Below the pieces are notes generated by a model. It did not search any database and was not told the origin of the DNA. It saw only the letters and a program-made list of their open reading frames with translations. A program made the position numbers and the translations under genes. Shown here one piece after another: positions 56,420-64,000 of a stretch of DNA of 64,000 bases; the first letter of the stretch is position 1, and every line of letters starts with the position of its first letter. Origin of the DNA: Grimontia celer (GTDB lineage Bacteria > Pseudomonadota > Gammaproteobacteria > Enterobacterales > Vibrionaceae); contig NZ_FIZX01000002.1 of the NCBI RefSeq assembly GCF_900055185.1, positions 1,306,586 to 1,370,585 of the forward strand, read 5' to 3'.

Positions 56420-56568
56420 TTATTAAAACTCTCAATTTGAATCTATCAATAAGACCGCGCATGTTACTGAAAATTCATTAACTATTGTGCCTGACTAATT
56501 ACACAGTACCCAGTTTTCTTCCTACACTCTTAACAATGCGACAACGACTTCATGTAGAGGGGCCAACT

Positions 56569-59562
56569 GTGCTTGAGAATTGGATGCAAAAATTTGAGGA
56601 TTTTGCGTTGGTCAAAAAAATGACCGTCATCCTCTGCCTAATCGGTTTTGTGCCTACTGTACTCACGGCACTGATTGGCCTCTACAGTTCTTCCAATTCT
56701 ATAGAGCAGCAGAAAAGCGAATCCTTGCAGGCCATCGCTCAACTCAAAGCGGATGCCTTAGAGCTTTATTTTGAAAACTCAAAGTCAGTGTTGAAAAGCA
56801 TTGCCCAAAACCCTCTGACCGTTGATGCTATTTCTCCCCTTCTTTCTTCATTCAAGGATTACCCGGAAGAAAACATCCAACAGAAAATGCAGGATCTGGC
56901 GGCGTTTTATGAGGAGACGTTTGCCCCAAATTATCAATTCGAGACTGACTCTACGTTAGAGACCGGACAATTGATGCAAGGTGCAAATGCGAAAATGATT
57001 TCGCTACAGCACGCCTACATCGTCAAAAATCATTATCCCGTTGGTCAGAAAGATCAACTTCGTCAGGCTGGACGTTCTGCTTATGACGAAGTGCATAAGA
57101 ACGTCCACTCCACATTCCGCCAATACCTCGATGATTTTGGCTTCTACGATATTTTTCTGGTCAGCTTGTCCACAGGTGACGTGGTGTATTCTGTTTTCAA
57201 AGAAATCGACTTCGCTACCAATTTAGATGAAGGCCCTTATGCCTCATCTGGCCTTGGTGATACTTATCGTGATCTGAAAACCCGACTTTTAAATGGAGAA
57301 GAGGTAGAAACGGTATTCAATGATTATGGCCAGTACCTCCCTTCTTACGATACGCCTGCGGCTTTCGCTGCCACACCTGTGTATGTGAATGGCGTACCTA
57401 AAGCGGCATTGGTCATCCAATTGCCACTGGATCAAATCAGCAAAGTCATGAGCAAGGGCTATGGTCTCGGACGTACGGGCGAATCCTATATCGTCGGCCC
57501 CGACCGCAAACTCCGCTCAGACACCTTTCTCAGCGAAGACATGACCGTTGAATCGGCTTTTCGTGAGAACAAAACCATCAGCACCATTGCGGTCGAGGCT
57601 GCCTTCAATAGCACATCCTCGATCCCTGACACGGCCATCCACGGTTTAAATTACCGTGACCATGATGTGTTCACCGTATTTCGAAAAGTCACCATTGGTA
57701 ATAACACAGATTGGGTGATTATCGTCGAGCAGGATGTCAGTGAGGCATTAGAAGCTATTACCGGTTTAGAGCTTATTTATCTGGTCGTTGCCTTTGTGCT
57801 TGTCGCTTTGGTCCTTTTCTCTGCTAAACATTTTGGCCAACTTATCGCTAAACCCATTCAGGAGCTTTCTGCTTTTATTCTGAGTTTACGTGAAAGCTGG
57901 CGATTCTCCGACCGTGCCAACGTCCATAGCAAAGACGAAACAGGACAAGCGGCAGAAGCTCTAAATACCATGCTCGCGTCACTCGATACGGCAGTGGGTA
58001 GTATTTCGAACACCATGGAAGGCCTTTCTGAAGGAGATTTTTCTCAACGCGTTAGCTCGGAAATGACCGGTGATTTACAGAAGCTCAAACTTAGTATTAA
58101 TGAGTTCGCCAGCGAAATTGAAGTCACGGTAAAAGGGATCGGTGATGTGATGGCGAAAATCGAACAAGGCAATTTCAGCTCTCAGGTCACCACTAATGCC
58201 AAAGGCCAACTCGGTGTGCTGAAAGCTCAGGTGAACAGTTCTGCGCGCGCCACCGCTGCCTTCATCGAAGATGCCAAGTTGGTCATGTCAGCGCTTGAAG
58301 TCGGCGACTATAACAAACGTATCACCACACCTGCCGCCGGAGAGCTTGCTTCTCTGAAAGACTCCATCAACCAATCTATTGCTAATACTGAGGGCGTTAT
58401 CGTCAATATCTGTGACGTGATGGAAGCGCTTAGCCAAGGTAAGTTCGGACAAACGGCGTCCATCGAAGCAGCCGGGAAATTAGAAGAAATGAAGATTGCC
58501 GTGAATCGCGCTTCGACTTCTATTAACGAAGTCATCGCGAATATTGTTTCTGTTATGGCACAAGTTTCTGAAGGTGATTTCTCGGCACGATGCCAGACCA
58601 CCAAAGTATCCGGTGACTTGCTCAATCTCGCTAATGCAGTTAACCAATCTGCAACTAACATCGACGAAACACTCGCTCACACTCATGAAATTTTGGAGAA
58701 GCTTTCTAGAGGCGACCTAACTGAAACCTTTGACCATAAAGTGTCTGGCGATTACCAGAAACTCAAATCAGGCATTAACGACACCATTATCAGCCTTGCA
58801 TACATGGTGCAAGAAATTCAGGGCTCCGCAGCAACTGCAACCAACAGTTCAAAAGAGACCAACGCCGAAGTCTCTAACCTCAATAGCCAGTTAGACACTC
58901 AAATCAAAGGCCTGAAAGACGTAACACTGCGTATGGCTGCGATGAAGAGCAACATAGAAGAAACGCTTGACCACGCCAAAGTCTCCGTCTCCGTTTCACA
59001 GACCGCACTCGATCATGCACATCAAAGCGAAGTGCTGGTGAAAGAAGTCGAAGACGCGATGAAGTCAATCACTGACTCCAGCCGCAAAATGCAGCTCATC
59101 ATCGAAACTATTGAAGGCATTGCCTTCCAGACCAATCTTCTGGCGCTTAACGCCAGCGTAGAAGCCGCACGTGCCGGAGAGCAAGGGCGTGGTTTCTCTG
59201 TGGTTGCCGGTGAAGTAAGAAACCTAGCACAACGCTCCGCTGACGCTGCGAAAGAGATTTCCTCGCTGATTAAAGAGTCTGATACTCGTGTAACGTTGGG
59301 AGCTGAAAAGGTGAATCTGTCTGGTGAGCTTTTATCGAAAATCACCCAGTCGAACAGTGAAGTTTGCGCCAACTTCGAGCGTGTAAATCTTTCCATCAAA
59401 GCGCAATTTGACCGCGTCAGGGAAGCCTCTGATGGCGTAACGGATGTGGGCGACAATATTCAGCAATGTGCGCGTATTCTGAATCGTATCAACAACAATA
59501 TGGATGGTGTGAATGAGCAGGCAGAAAACCTCAACCGTATGATTGGTCGATTTAATTATTAA
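56569..59562 (+). CDS. Methyl-accepting chemotaxis protein with a seven-unit HAMP-like array
   Basis: The product (about 997 residues) starts [21 protein letters not shown] first membrane helix (about 18-40) and a periplasmic Cache-type sensor domain (about 45-395) lead to a second helix (about 398-420). Seven HAMP-like units follow, each with the L-x-x-G-D/N-F/Y motif; the spacing from unit 2 to unit 6 is exactly 45 residues. The signalling tip is standard ([20 protein letters not shown], then [14 protein letters not shown]). The GTG at 56569 is chosen because AGAGGGG is eight bases upstream; the earlier TTG at 56485 has none. The ligand is not known. Confidence 0.9.
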   Translation: MLENWMQKFEDFALVKKMTVILCLIGFVPTVLTALIGLYSSSNSIEQQKSESLQAIAQLKADALELYFENSKSVLKSIAQNPLTVDAISPLLSSFKDYPEENIQQKMQDLAAFYEETFAPNYQFETDSTLETGQLMQGANAKMISLQHAYIVKNHYPVGQKDQLRQAGRSAYDEVHKNVHSTFRQYLDDFGFYDIFLVSLSTGDVVYSVFKEIDFATNLDEGPYASSGLGDTYRDLKTRLLNGEEVETVFNDYGQYLPSYDTPAAFAATPVYVNGVPKAALVIQLPLDQISKVMSKGYGLGRTGESYIVGPDRKLRSDTFLSEDMTVESAFRENKTISTIAVEAAFNSTSSIPDTAIHGLNYRDHDVFTVFRKVTIGNNTDWVIIVEQDVSEALEAITGLELIYLVVAFVLVALVLFSAKHFGQLIAKPIQELSAFILSLRESWRFSDRANVHSKDETGQAAEALNTMLASLDTAVGSISNTMEGLSEGDFSQRVSSEMTGDLQKLKLSINEFASEIEVTVKGIGDVMAKIEQGNFSSQVTTNAKGQLGVLKAQVNSSARATAAFIEDAKLVMSALEVGDYNKRITTPAAGELASLKDSINQSIANTEGVIVNICDVMEALSQGKFGQTASIEAAGKLEEMKIAVNRASTSINEVIANIVSVMAQVSEGDFSARCQTTKVSGDLLNLANAVNQSATNIDETLAHTHEILEKLSRGDLTETFDHKVSGDYQKLKSGINDTIISLAYMVQEIQGSAATATNSSKETNAEVSNLNSQLDTQIKGLKDVTLRMAAMKSNIEETLDHAKVSVSVSQTALDHAHQSEVLVKEVEDAMKSITDSSRKMQLIIETIEGIAFQTNLLALNASVEAARAGEQGRGFSVVAGEVRNLAQRSADAAKEISSLIKESDTRVTLGAEKVNLSGELLSKITQSNSEVCANFERVNLSIKAQFDRVREASDGVTDVGDNIQQCARILNRINNNMDGVNEQAENLNRMIGRFNY

Positions 59563-59656
59563 AAGCCGTTGAACCTCAAGTCTCGATATCGATCATTTAA
59601 GCCGGAAAATTCTGCTGTTACCCTGTGCAGAGTAAAGATGGACATGGATGTAAAGG

Positions 59657-61336
59657 ATGACAGCTCCAAACGAATTGGCAATCGGGATTGATTTAGGCAC
59701 AACGAACAGCGCTATCGCTGTGTGGCAGAATGGAAGCGCAGAACTGATCCCCAATGCCCTTGGTCAATACCTCACCCCTTCAGTCGTCAGTATCGATGAC
59801 AGCGGTCAAGTGTTGGTTGGCGAAGCGGCTCACTCTCGTTTGGTTACTCGTCCTCGGGAAACCGCTGCTGCTTTTAAACGTTACCTCGGTTCTGACAAGC
59901 AATATCAACTGGGTAAACAGCGTTACACTCCGACTGAGCTTTGTGCCCTCATCCTACGTTCACTTAAAGCCGATGCGGAAGCTTTTCTGGGCCATGCCAT
60001 TAGCGAAGTAGTGATTTCTGTTCCCGCTTACTTCAGTGACCAACAACGCAAACAGGTTCACCTCGCTGCAGAATTGGCTGATCTGATTGCTGTTCGCCTG
60101 ATCAACGAACCGACTGCTGCCTGTCTTGCTTACAGCCTTCACGAATCTCACGAACGCCGTTTTCTGGTGTTTGATCTTGGCGGTGGTACCTTTGATGTCA
60201 CCGTCGTAGAACACGCTGATGGGTTTGTTGATGTGCGCGCTTCTGCCGGTGATAACCGACTTGGCGGTGAAGACTTCACGCGTAAGCTTGCAGATTATGT
60301 TGTCGATAAAGTCAAAACTGACGATGGCGACATTGCCCTGAATGACATGGCAAAGATCATCAGCGCTTGTGAAAACGCAAAGAAAATCGGCGAAGGAGAC
60401 GTTGTGATCAGTCTGCCCGAGCCTTTCGCCAAATCATTTTCACTCACGCCATTCATGCTTGATGAGATCTGGAAAGAGACCATGCTGCGACTCTCCCAGC
60501 CACTTCGTCAGGCATTGAGCGATGCGCGTATTACACCGGAAGATATTGATGAACTGATTTTTGTTGGCGGCGCGACGAGATTGCGTCAGGTTCAGCAACT
60601 CGCGACCCGTTTGATTGGACGTTTTGGTAAGATCTCTATCGACCCTGACTTAGTTGTTGCGATGGGCGCAGCCACTCAAGCTGCTTGCCGTTTGCGCGAT
60701 GAAGCCGTCGAGGAGATTGTGCTGACGGATGTATCTCCTTTCAGCCTAGGCATCGCTTCAAACCGCAATGGTCAGGTGGATGTATTTAGCCCCATCATCG
60801 AGCGAAATACCGTTATCCCTACTTCCCGTGTTGAACGTTACTACACCACCACAGACAATCAAAACGTTGTCAGAATCGCCGTTTACCAAGGTGAACGCTA
60901 CTGGGTTCGTGAGAATATCTTCATCAACGAATTTGAAATCGCGGTGCCCGAAAAAAAAGCCGGTGAAGAAGCCATTGATGTCCGCTTCAGCTATGACATT
61001 AACGGCTTGCTGGAAGTGGATGTAACCGTACTTTCGACGCAGAAAACCACCCAAAAAATCATCGACCGAACCCCAGTAGGCATGAGTGAAGACGACAAAT
61101 CCGCCAGCCGCGAACGACTGGCAAAGCTCAAAGTCCACCCTCGCGACAAGCTGCCTAACATTGCTATGTCAGAGAAACTAAACCGCCTCTACGAGGAAAA
61201 GCTCGCCGAGGAACGCCAATTAGTCGAGGAGCTGATAGTCGCCTTCACACAAGCACTGGATAGCCAGGATGAACGTGTTATTCGTGAAGCGAGAGAGTCG
61301 GTTGATCAGCAGTTGAAAGTGCTGGGGTTTAGTTGA
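59657..61336 (+). CDS. hscC: Hsp70-type chaperone HscC
   Basis: The 559-residue protein, close to E. coli HscC (556), has the Hsp70 ATPase motifs: IGIDLGTTNSAIAVW (phosphate 1, residues 9-23), FLVFDLGGGTFDVTVVE (phosphate 2, about 170) and ELIFVGGATRLRQVQQLA (adenosine). The substrate-binding domain is short, as in HscC, with a helical lid about 470-559. It should refold or hold client proteins. In E. coli hscC neighbours J-domain genes; none is seen here. The start has an AAAGG stretch but at a short distance. Confidence 0.9.
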   Translation: MTAPNELAIGIDLGTTNSAIAVWQNGSAELIPNALGQYLTPSVVSIDDSGQVLVGEAAHSRLVTRPRETAAAFKRYLGSDKQYQLGKQRYTPTELCALILRSLKADAEAFLGHAISEVVISVPAYFSDQQRKQVHLAAELADLIAVRLINEPTAACLAYSLHESHERRFLVFDLGGGTFDVTVVEHADGFVDVRASAGDNRLGGEDFTRKLADYVVDKVKTDDGDIALNDMAKIISACENAKKIGEGDVVISLPEPFAKSFSLTPFMLDEIWKETMLRLSQPLRQALSDARITPEDIDELIFVGGATRLRQVQQLATRLIGRFGKISIDPDLVVAMGAATQAACRLRDEAVEEIVLTDVSPFSLGIASNRNGQVDVFSPIIERNTVIPTSRVERYYTTTDNQNVVRIAVYQGERYWVRENIFINEFEIAVPEKKAGEEAIDVRFSYDINGLLEVDVTVLSTQKTTQKIIDRTPVGMSEDDKSASRERLAKLKVHPRDKLPNIAMSEKLNRLYEEKLAEERQLVEELIVAFTQALDSQDERVIREARESVDQQLKVLGFS

Positions 61337-61669
61337 TAACGCCTTGCTCATATAGAACTCAACTCTAAGAACCAGAAACACGAGGCGCACTACGAAACTT
61401 TTCTTGGTGCACCTAAACATCTACAAGATTACCTCCCAAGAACCCTGCAGACTAGAATCGGACATTTCACCTAGCCAAGGTAATGAATTACCAAATAAAA
61501 TTCCATCCTACCTTTTCGTATATCAGAAAATTAGAATATTTTTCGCAAATCCTAAATTGATCTATTAATTATTTACGTCTAAATTTTGGTGCTTTGAGGG
61601 TAATTTTTCTATACACGAAAATTAGTCACTAATGGAACACCTAGACGTAAATGGGATAAAAACAACAAT
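61337..61669. other. Intergenic region with a distant inverted repeat
   Basis: About 330 bp of AT-rich sequence between hscC and the GGDEF-EAL gene. ATTTACGTCTA (61571-61581) and TAGACGTAAAT (61642-61652) are perfect complements; the second copy ends 17 bases before the next start codon. No ORF is supported. Confidence 0.6.
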
Positions 61670-64000
61670 ATGCCACCGACTCAAATTAGGCTTAGAACAG
61701 CAATTTTGCTCCCGTTTGTTATCATTCTTCTCTTCACAATCGGTATTGTCTTTGCCGTTCAGAACAATAGTTTTGAAGAGATAGCTCAGGATACCAGCCG
61801 CAAGCAGCTGTCATCGTTGACTTCAAATGTGACGTTGGAGCTTCAGCAGTTTCTGAACATTCCCTTCAATGCCAGTCTTATTCTTAGCCATGGCATCAGT
61901 TTCAACCGCTTATATGAAGTCGGTGACACCTCAAAAGTTGAGCAGTATTTGCTCTCAAATTTCAAAGATATTTATCTCAATATTCCGCGGCTGGATGCCA
62001 TTGGGTTCGGTGGTGAAGGTGGGGACTTTGTTGCCTACCGAAAAGAAAACGAAGACGACTACACCCTTATGGTTCAAGACAAGCGGACCAACGATAATCT
62101 AATCATCTACCAAGGGAGCCAGGTCAGCGAAAATATCCGCTCGGTATTTACAGAGTACGATCCACGTGTCCGCCCCTGGTATGCGCCAGTTGCCGAAAGT
62201 CGAAAACCTGGCTGGTCTGAGATATACACAAACGCAGATGAAAGGCAGGAAATTACGCTGTCTGCACAGGCACCCGTTTTCTATCTCGAGGAGCTCGTTG
62301 GCGTTGTGGTGACCGACGTCAAAATAGACACCCTCAATGCCTTCCTTATCGAGAAGCAAAATGAGTTCAATGCGGAGATTTATCTTTATGACAGTGAACT
62401 ACGTTTAATTGCTCAATCAGACACCAGCGGCATTATCTCTAAGGGTACATCTATCAGCCCGGCCGGAAAGCGCTTGCTGACGACAGAGAGTACCAATCCC
62501 ATCATTCTTGCCAGCGCAGAGTATGCCGAAGAACATCAACTCTCAATCCGTAAAACGGTCAGCCGATTCACAACAGACGTGGCCGGGCAGCGTTATTTCA
62601 ACCAGATCACCCCATACACTGATGAGTATGGTCTCGAGTGGTATATCGGCGTTGCCACCTCAGAACACGCACTACTGGGTAAACTACCCAGAAGCCAGCG
62701 GGACAGTTGGATTATCGGTTTAATTCTGTGCACGCTTGGCATCATTGTTGGGCTAATTTCTTTTAACCAAATCGTCGCGCCTATTACGTCCACAGCGGCC
62801 GCAGCACGACAACTAGCTAAAGGCGAATGGGACAGTAAAATGCCGAAGCCTGGGGGTATCTATGAAACCTCCATGCTGGTCTTCGCTTTTACAGAAATGA
62901 CCAATAACATCAAAGCTTCTTTCCGCGCGCTACGCCATCAGTTACTTTACGACTCACTAACTGAACTTTATAGCCGGGAAGGCCTGACAGAGGTGTGCGA
63001 TCGTCGGGGAGAATACAATGGATGCTTAATGTTTATTGGTTTAAACAAGTTCCGGGAAATTAACGATAGCCTTGGACAATCTACAGGTGATCAATTACTT
63101 GTCGCCATCGCAGATGAGCTCAAAGTGCTTTTCGAGGAAGATTGCTACATTGCAAGAGTGGGTGGTGATGAATTTGCCGTTTACCTTATCGATAACCCAA
63201 GCGATCGCATTATCGACAAGAACGCCAACAAACTGGTCCAACTCTTCTCCTCTCCTTTCATCATTCAGAAAGAGCGAATTTTAGTCAGCGCTTCTATCGG
63301 CATCGTGGCCGACCATCTCGAGCGAAATATGATGCTATGGCTTCGAAGCGGCAGCATTGCGCTTAGCAAGGCTAAACGGGATAAAACCAATATCAGTTAC
63401 TACAAGCCGGAAATGGCTGACTATTCTCGCAAGCGCACCAAAATGCTAGCGAAGATAAAAGATGGCATCGAAAAGAAAGAGTTTGTTCCATTTTACCAAC
63501 CCATTGTTGACCTAAATACCGGCAAAGTGGTTGGTGCAGAAGCTCTTGCTCGTTGGGTATCTCCCGAGTCTGGCGTGATTGAGCCGAAGGAGTTTATCGC
63601 GCTTGCTGAAGAAAGCGGACTCATTGAAAAACTAGGCGATCAAATCCTCTATCAAGCTTGTGCGGATGCAGTAAAGGGAATGAATGAAGGAAAATGGGGA
63701 CCAGAATTTCATCTCCACGTAAATCTGTCTGTCAATCAATTGGTTCACGCCGATTTCACCGACACGCTCCGCAAAATCCTGTCGAAAACAGGTTTGAATC
63801 CCAACAACCTCACTCTTGAGTTGACGGAGTCAAGAATCGTTGAGAATGATCTTGTTACCACGGCAAACATGCAGGCAATTATTGATCTCGGCGTTCACAT
63901 CGCGATCGATGATTTTGGTACCGGTTACAGCTCTCTTTCTTACCTCAGTAAGCTTCCATTTGACTGTCTGAAAATCGACCGTGCTTTTGTAGAAACGCTA
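61670..64000 (+). CDS. Cache-GGDEF-EAL cyclic di-GMP enzyme (3' end off the window)
   Basis: At least 777 residues are visible and the frame is open to the right edge. It starts MPPTQIRLRTAILLPFVIIL (first membrane helix), then a Cache-type periplasmic domain (residues 40-340, with FTEYDPRVRPWYAPVAES), a second helix (about 350-370), a HAMP-like linker, a GGDEF domain (GGDEF at about residue 498) and an EAL domain (EAL at about residue 624, DDFGTGYSSLSYLSKLP near the end). Both active sites look intact; the RxxD inhibitory site is missing. It may make or break cyclic di-GMP, depending on signal. The ATG at 61670 has only a weak binding site. Confidence 0.9.
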   Translation, partial: MPPTQIRLRTAILLPFVIILLFTIGIVFAVQNNSFEEIAQDTSRKQLSSLTSNVTLELQQFLNIPFNASLILSHGISFNRLYEVGDTSKVEQYLLSNFKDIYLNIPRLDAIGFGGEGGDFVAYRKENEDDYTLMVQDKRTNDNLIIYQGSQVSENIRSVFTEYDPRVRPWYAPVAESRKPGWSEIYTNADERQEITLSAQAPVFYLEELVGVVVTDVKIDTLNAFLIEKQNEFNAEIYLYDSELRLIAQSDTSGIISKGTSISPAGKRLLTTESTNPIILASAEYAEEHQLSIRKTVSRFTTDVAGQRYFNQITPYTDEYGLEWYIGVATSEHALLGKLPRSQRDSWIIGLILCTLGIIVGLISFNQIVAPITSTAAAARQLAKGEWDSKMPKPGGIYETSMLVFAFTEMTNNIKASFRALRHQLLYDSLTELYSREGLTEVCDRRGEYNGCLMFIGLNKFREINDSLGQSTGDQLLVAIADELKVLFEEDCYIARVGGDEFAVYLIDNPSDRIIDKNANKLVQLFSSPFIIQKERILVSASIGIVADHLERNMMLWLRSGSIALSKAKRDKTNISYYKPEMADYSRKRTKMLAKIKDGIEKKEFVPFYQPIVDLNTGKVVGAEALARWVSPESGVIEPKEFIALAEESGLIEKLGDQILYQACADAVKGMNEGKWGPEFHLHVNLSVNQLVHADFTDTLRKILSKTGLNPNNLTLELTESRIVENDLVTTANMQAIIDLGVHIAIDDFGTGYSSLSYLSKLPFDCLKIDRAFVETL

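Overview
The window looks like chromosomal DNA from a marine gammaproteobacterium. The betIBA-choXWV (proXWV) osmoprotectant operon, RFN-controlled ribB, BCCT carrier, ClcA, TRAP transporters and many signalling proteins are typical of Vibrionaceae. A Grimontia/Enterovibrio-like host is my best guess; this is inference, since there is no rRNA or other species marker. There are no rRNA or tRNA genes, insertion sequences, prophages or CRISPR arrays. All calls come from reading the sequence and recalling families; no database search was run.

Layout. 1-4566: a GNAT acetyltransferase (cut by the left edge) coupled to a MerR-methyltransferase fusion, then two exported proteins of unknown function. 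4891-11873 (minus): betI-betB-betA-choX-choW-choV, importing choline and oxidising it to glycine betaine, with a BetI-type palindrome over the predicted start of transcription. 12203-15490: a NhaP-type antiporter, a ClcA exchanger and a small membrane protein. 15785-18487: a YiaW/YiaV-like pair and a divergent AraC-type regulator. 18576-21759: FMN riboswitch, ribB, BCCT transporter. 21814-23337: a periplasmic-binding-protein/GGDEF sensor. 24005-28712: a TolC-HlyD-permease-permease export operon with no ATPase gene. 28771-34018: an SDR, a LysR regulator, a DUF1330 protein, a LruC-domain secreted protein and a lipoprotein.

34052-45609 is the clearest functional island. A LacI-type regulator diverges from a small membrane protein, a DctPQM TRAP transporter, HpsN, HpsO, HpsP, SuyA, SuyB, ComC and a SuyZ/YeiH exporter. 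Together these predict uptake of 2,3-dihydroxypropane-1-sulfonate (DHPS), conversion of its enantiomers, oxidation to (R)-sulfolactate, cleavage to pyruvate plus sulfite, and export of sulfite. A perfect 18-bp palindrome lies at the operon promoter and a second 12-bp core copy lies inside the start of the regulator gene, suggesting repression with looping.

46326-55556 (minus) is a five-gene cluster of circularly permuted ATP-grasp, alpha-E, transglutaminase-like and DUF2126 (putative amidoligase) proteins in two paralogous modules, mostly coupled by 4-nt overlaps. The family association is known, but its product is not established to my knowledge; it is the best candidate for an undescribed system. 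The right end holds a small membrane protein, a chemoreceptor with a seven-unit HAMP-like array of nearly constant 45-residue period, HscC, and a Cache-GGDEF-EAL protein cut by the right edge.
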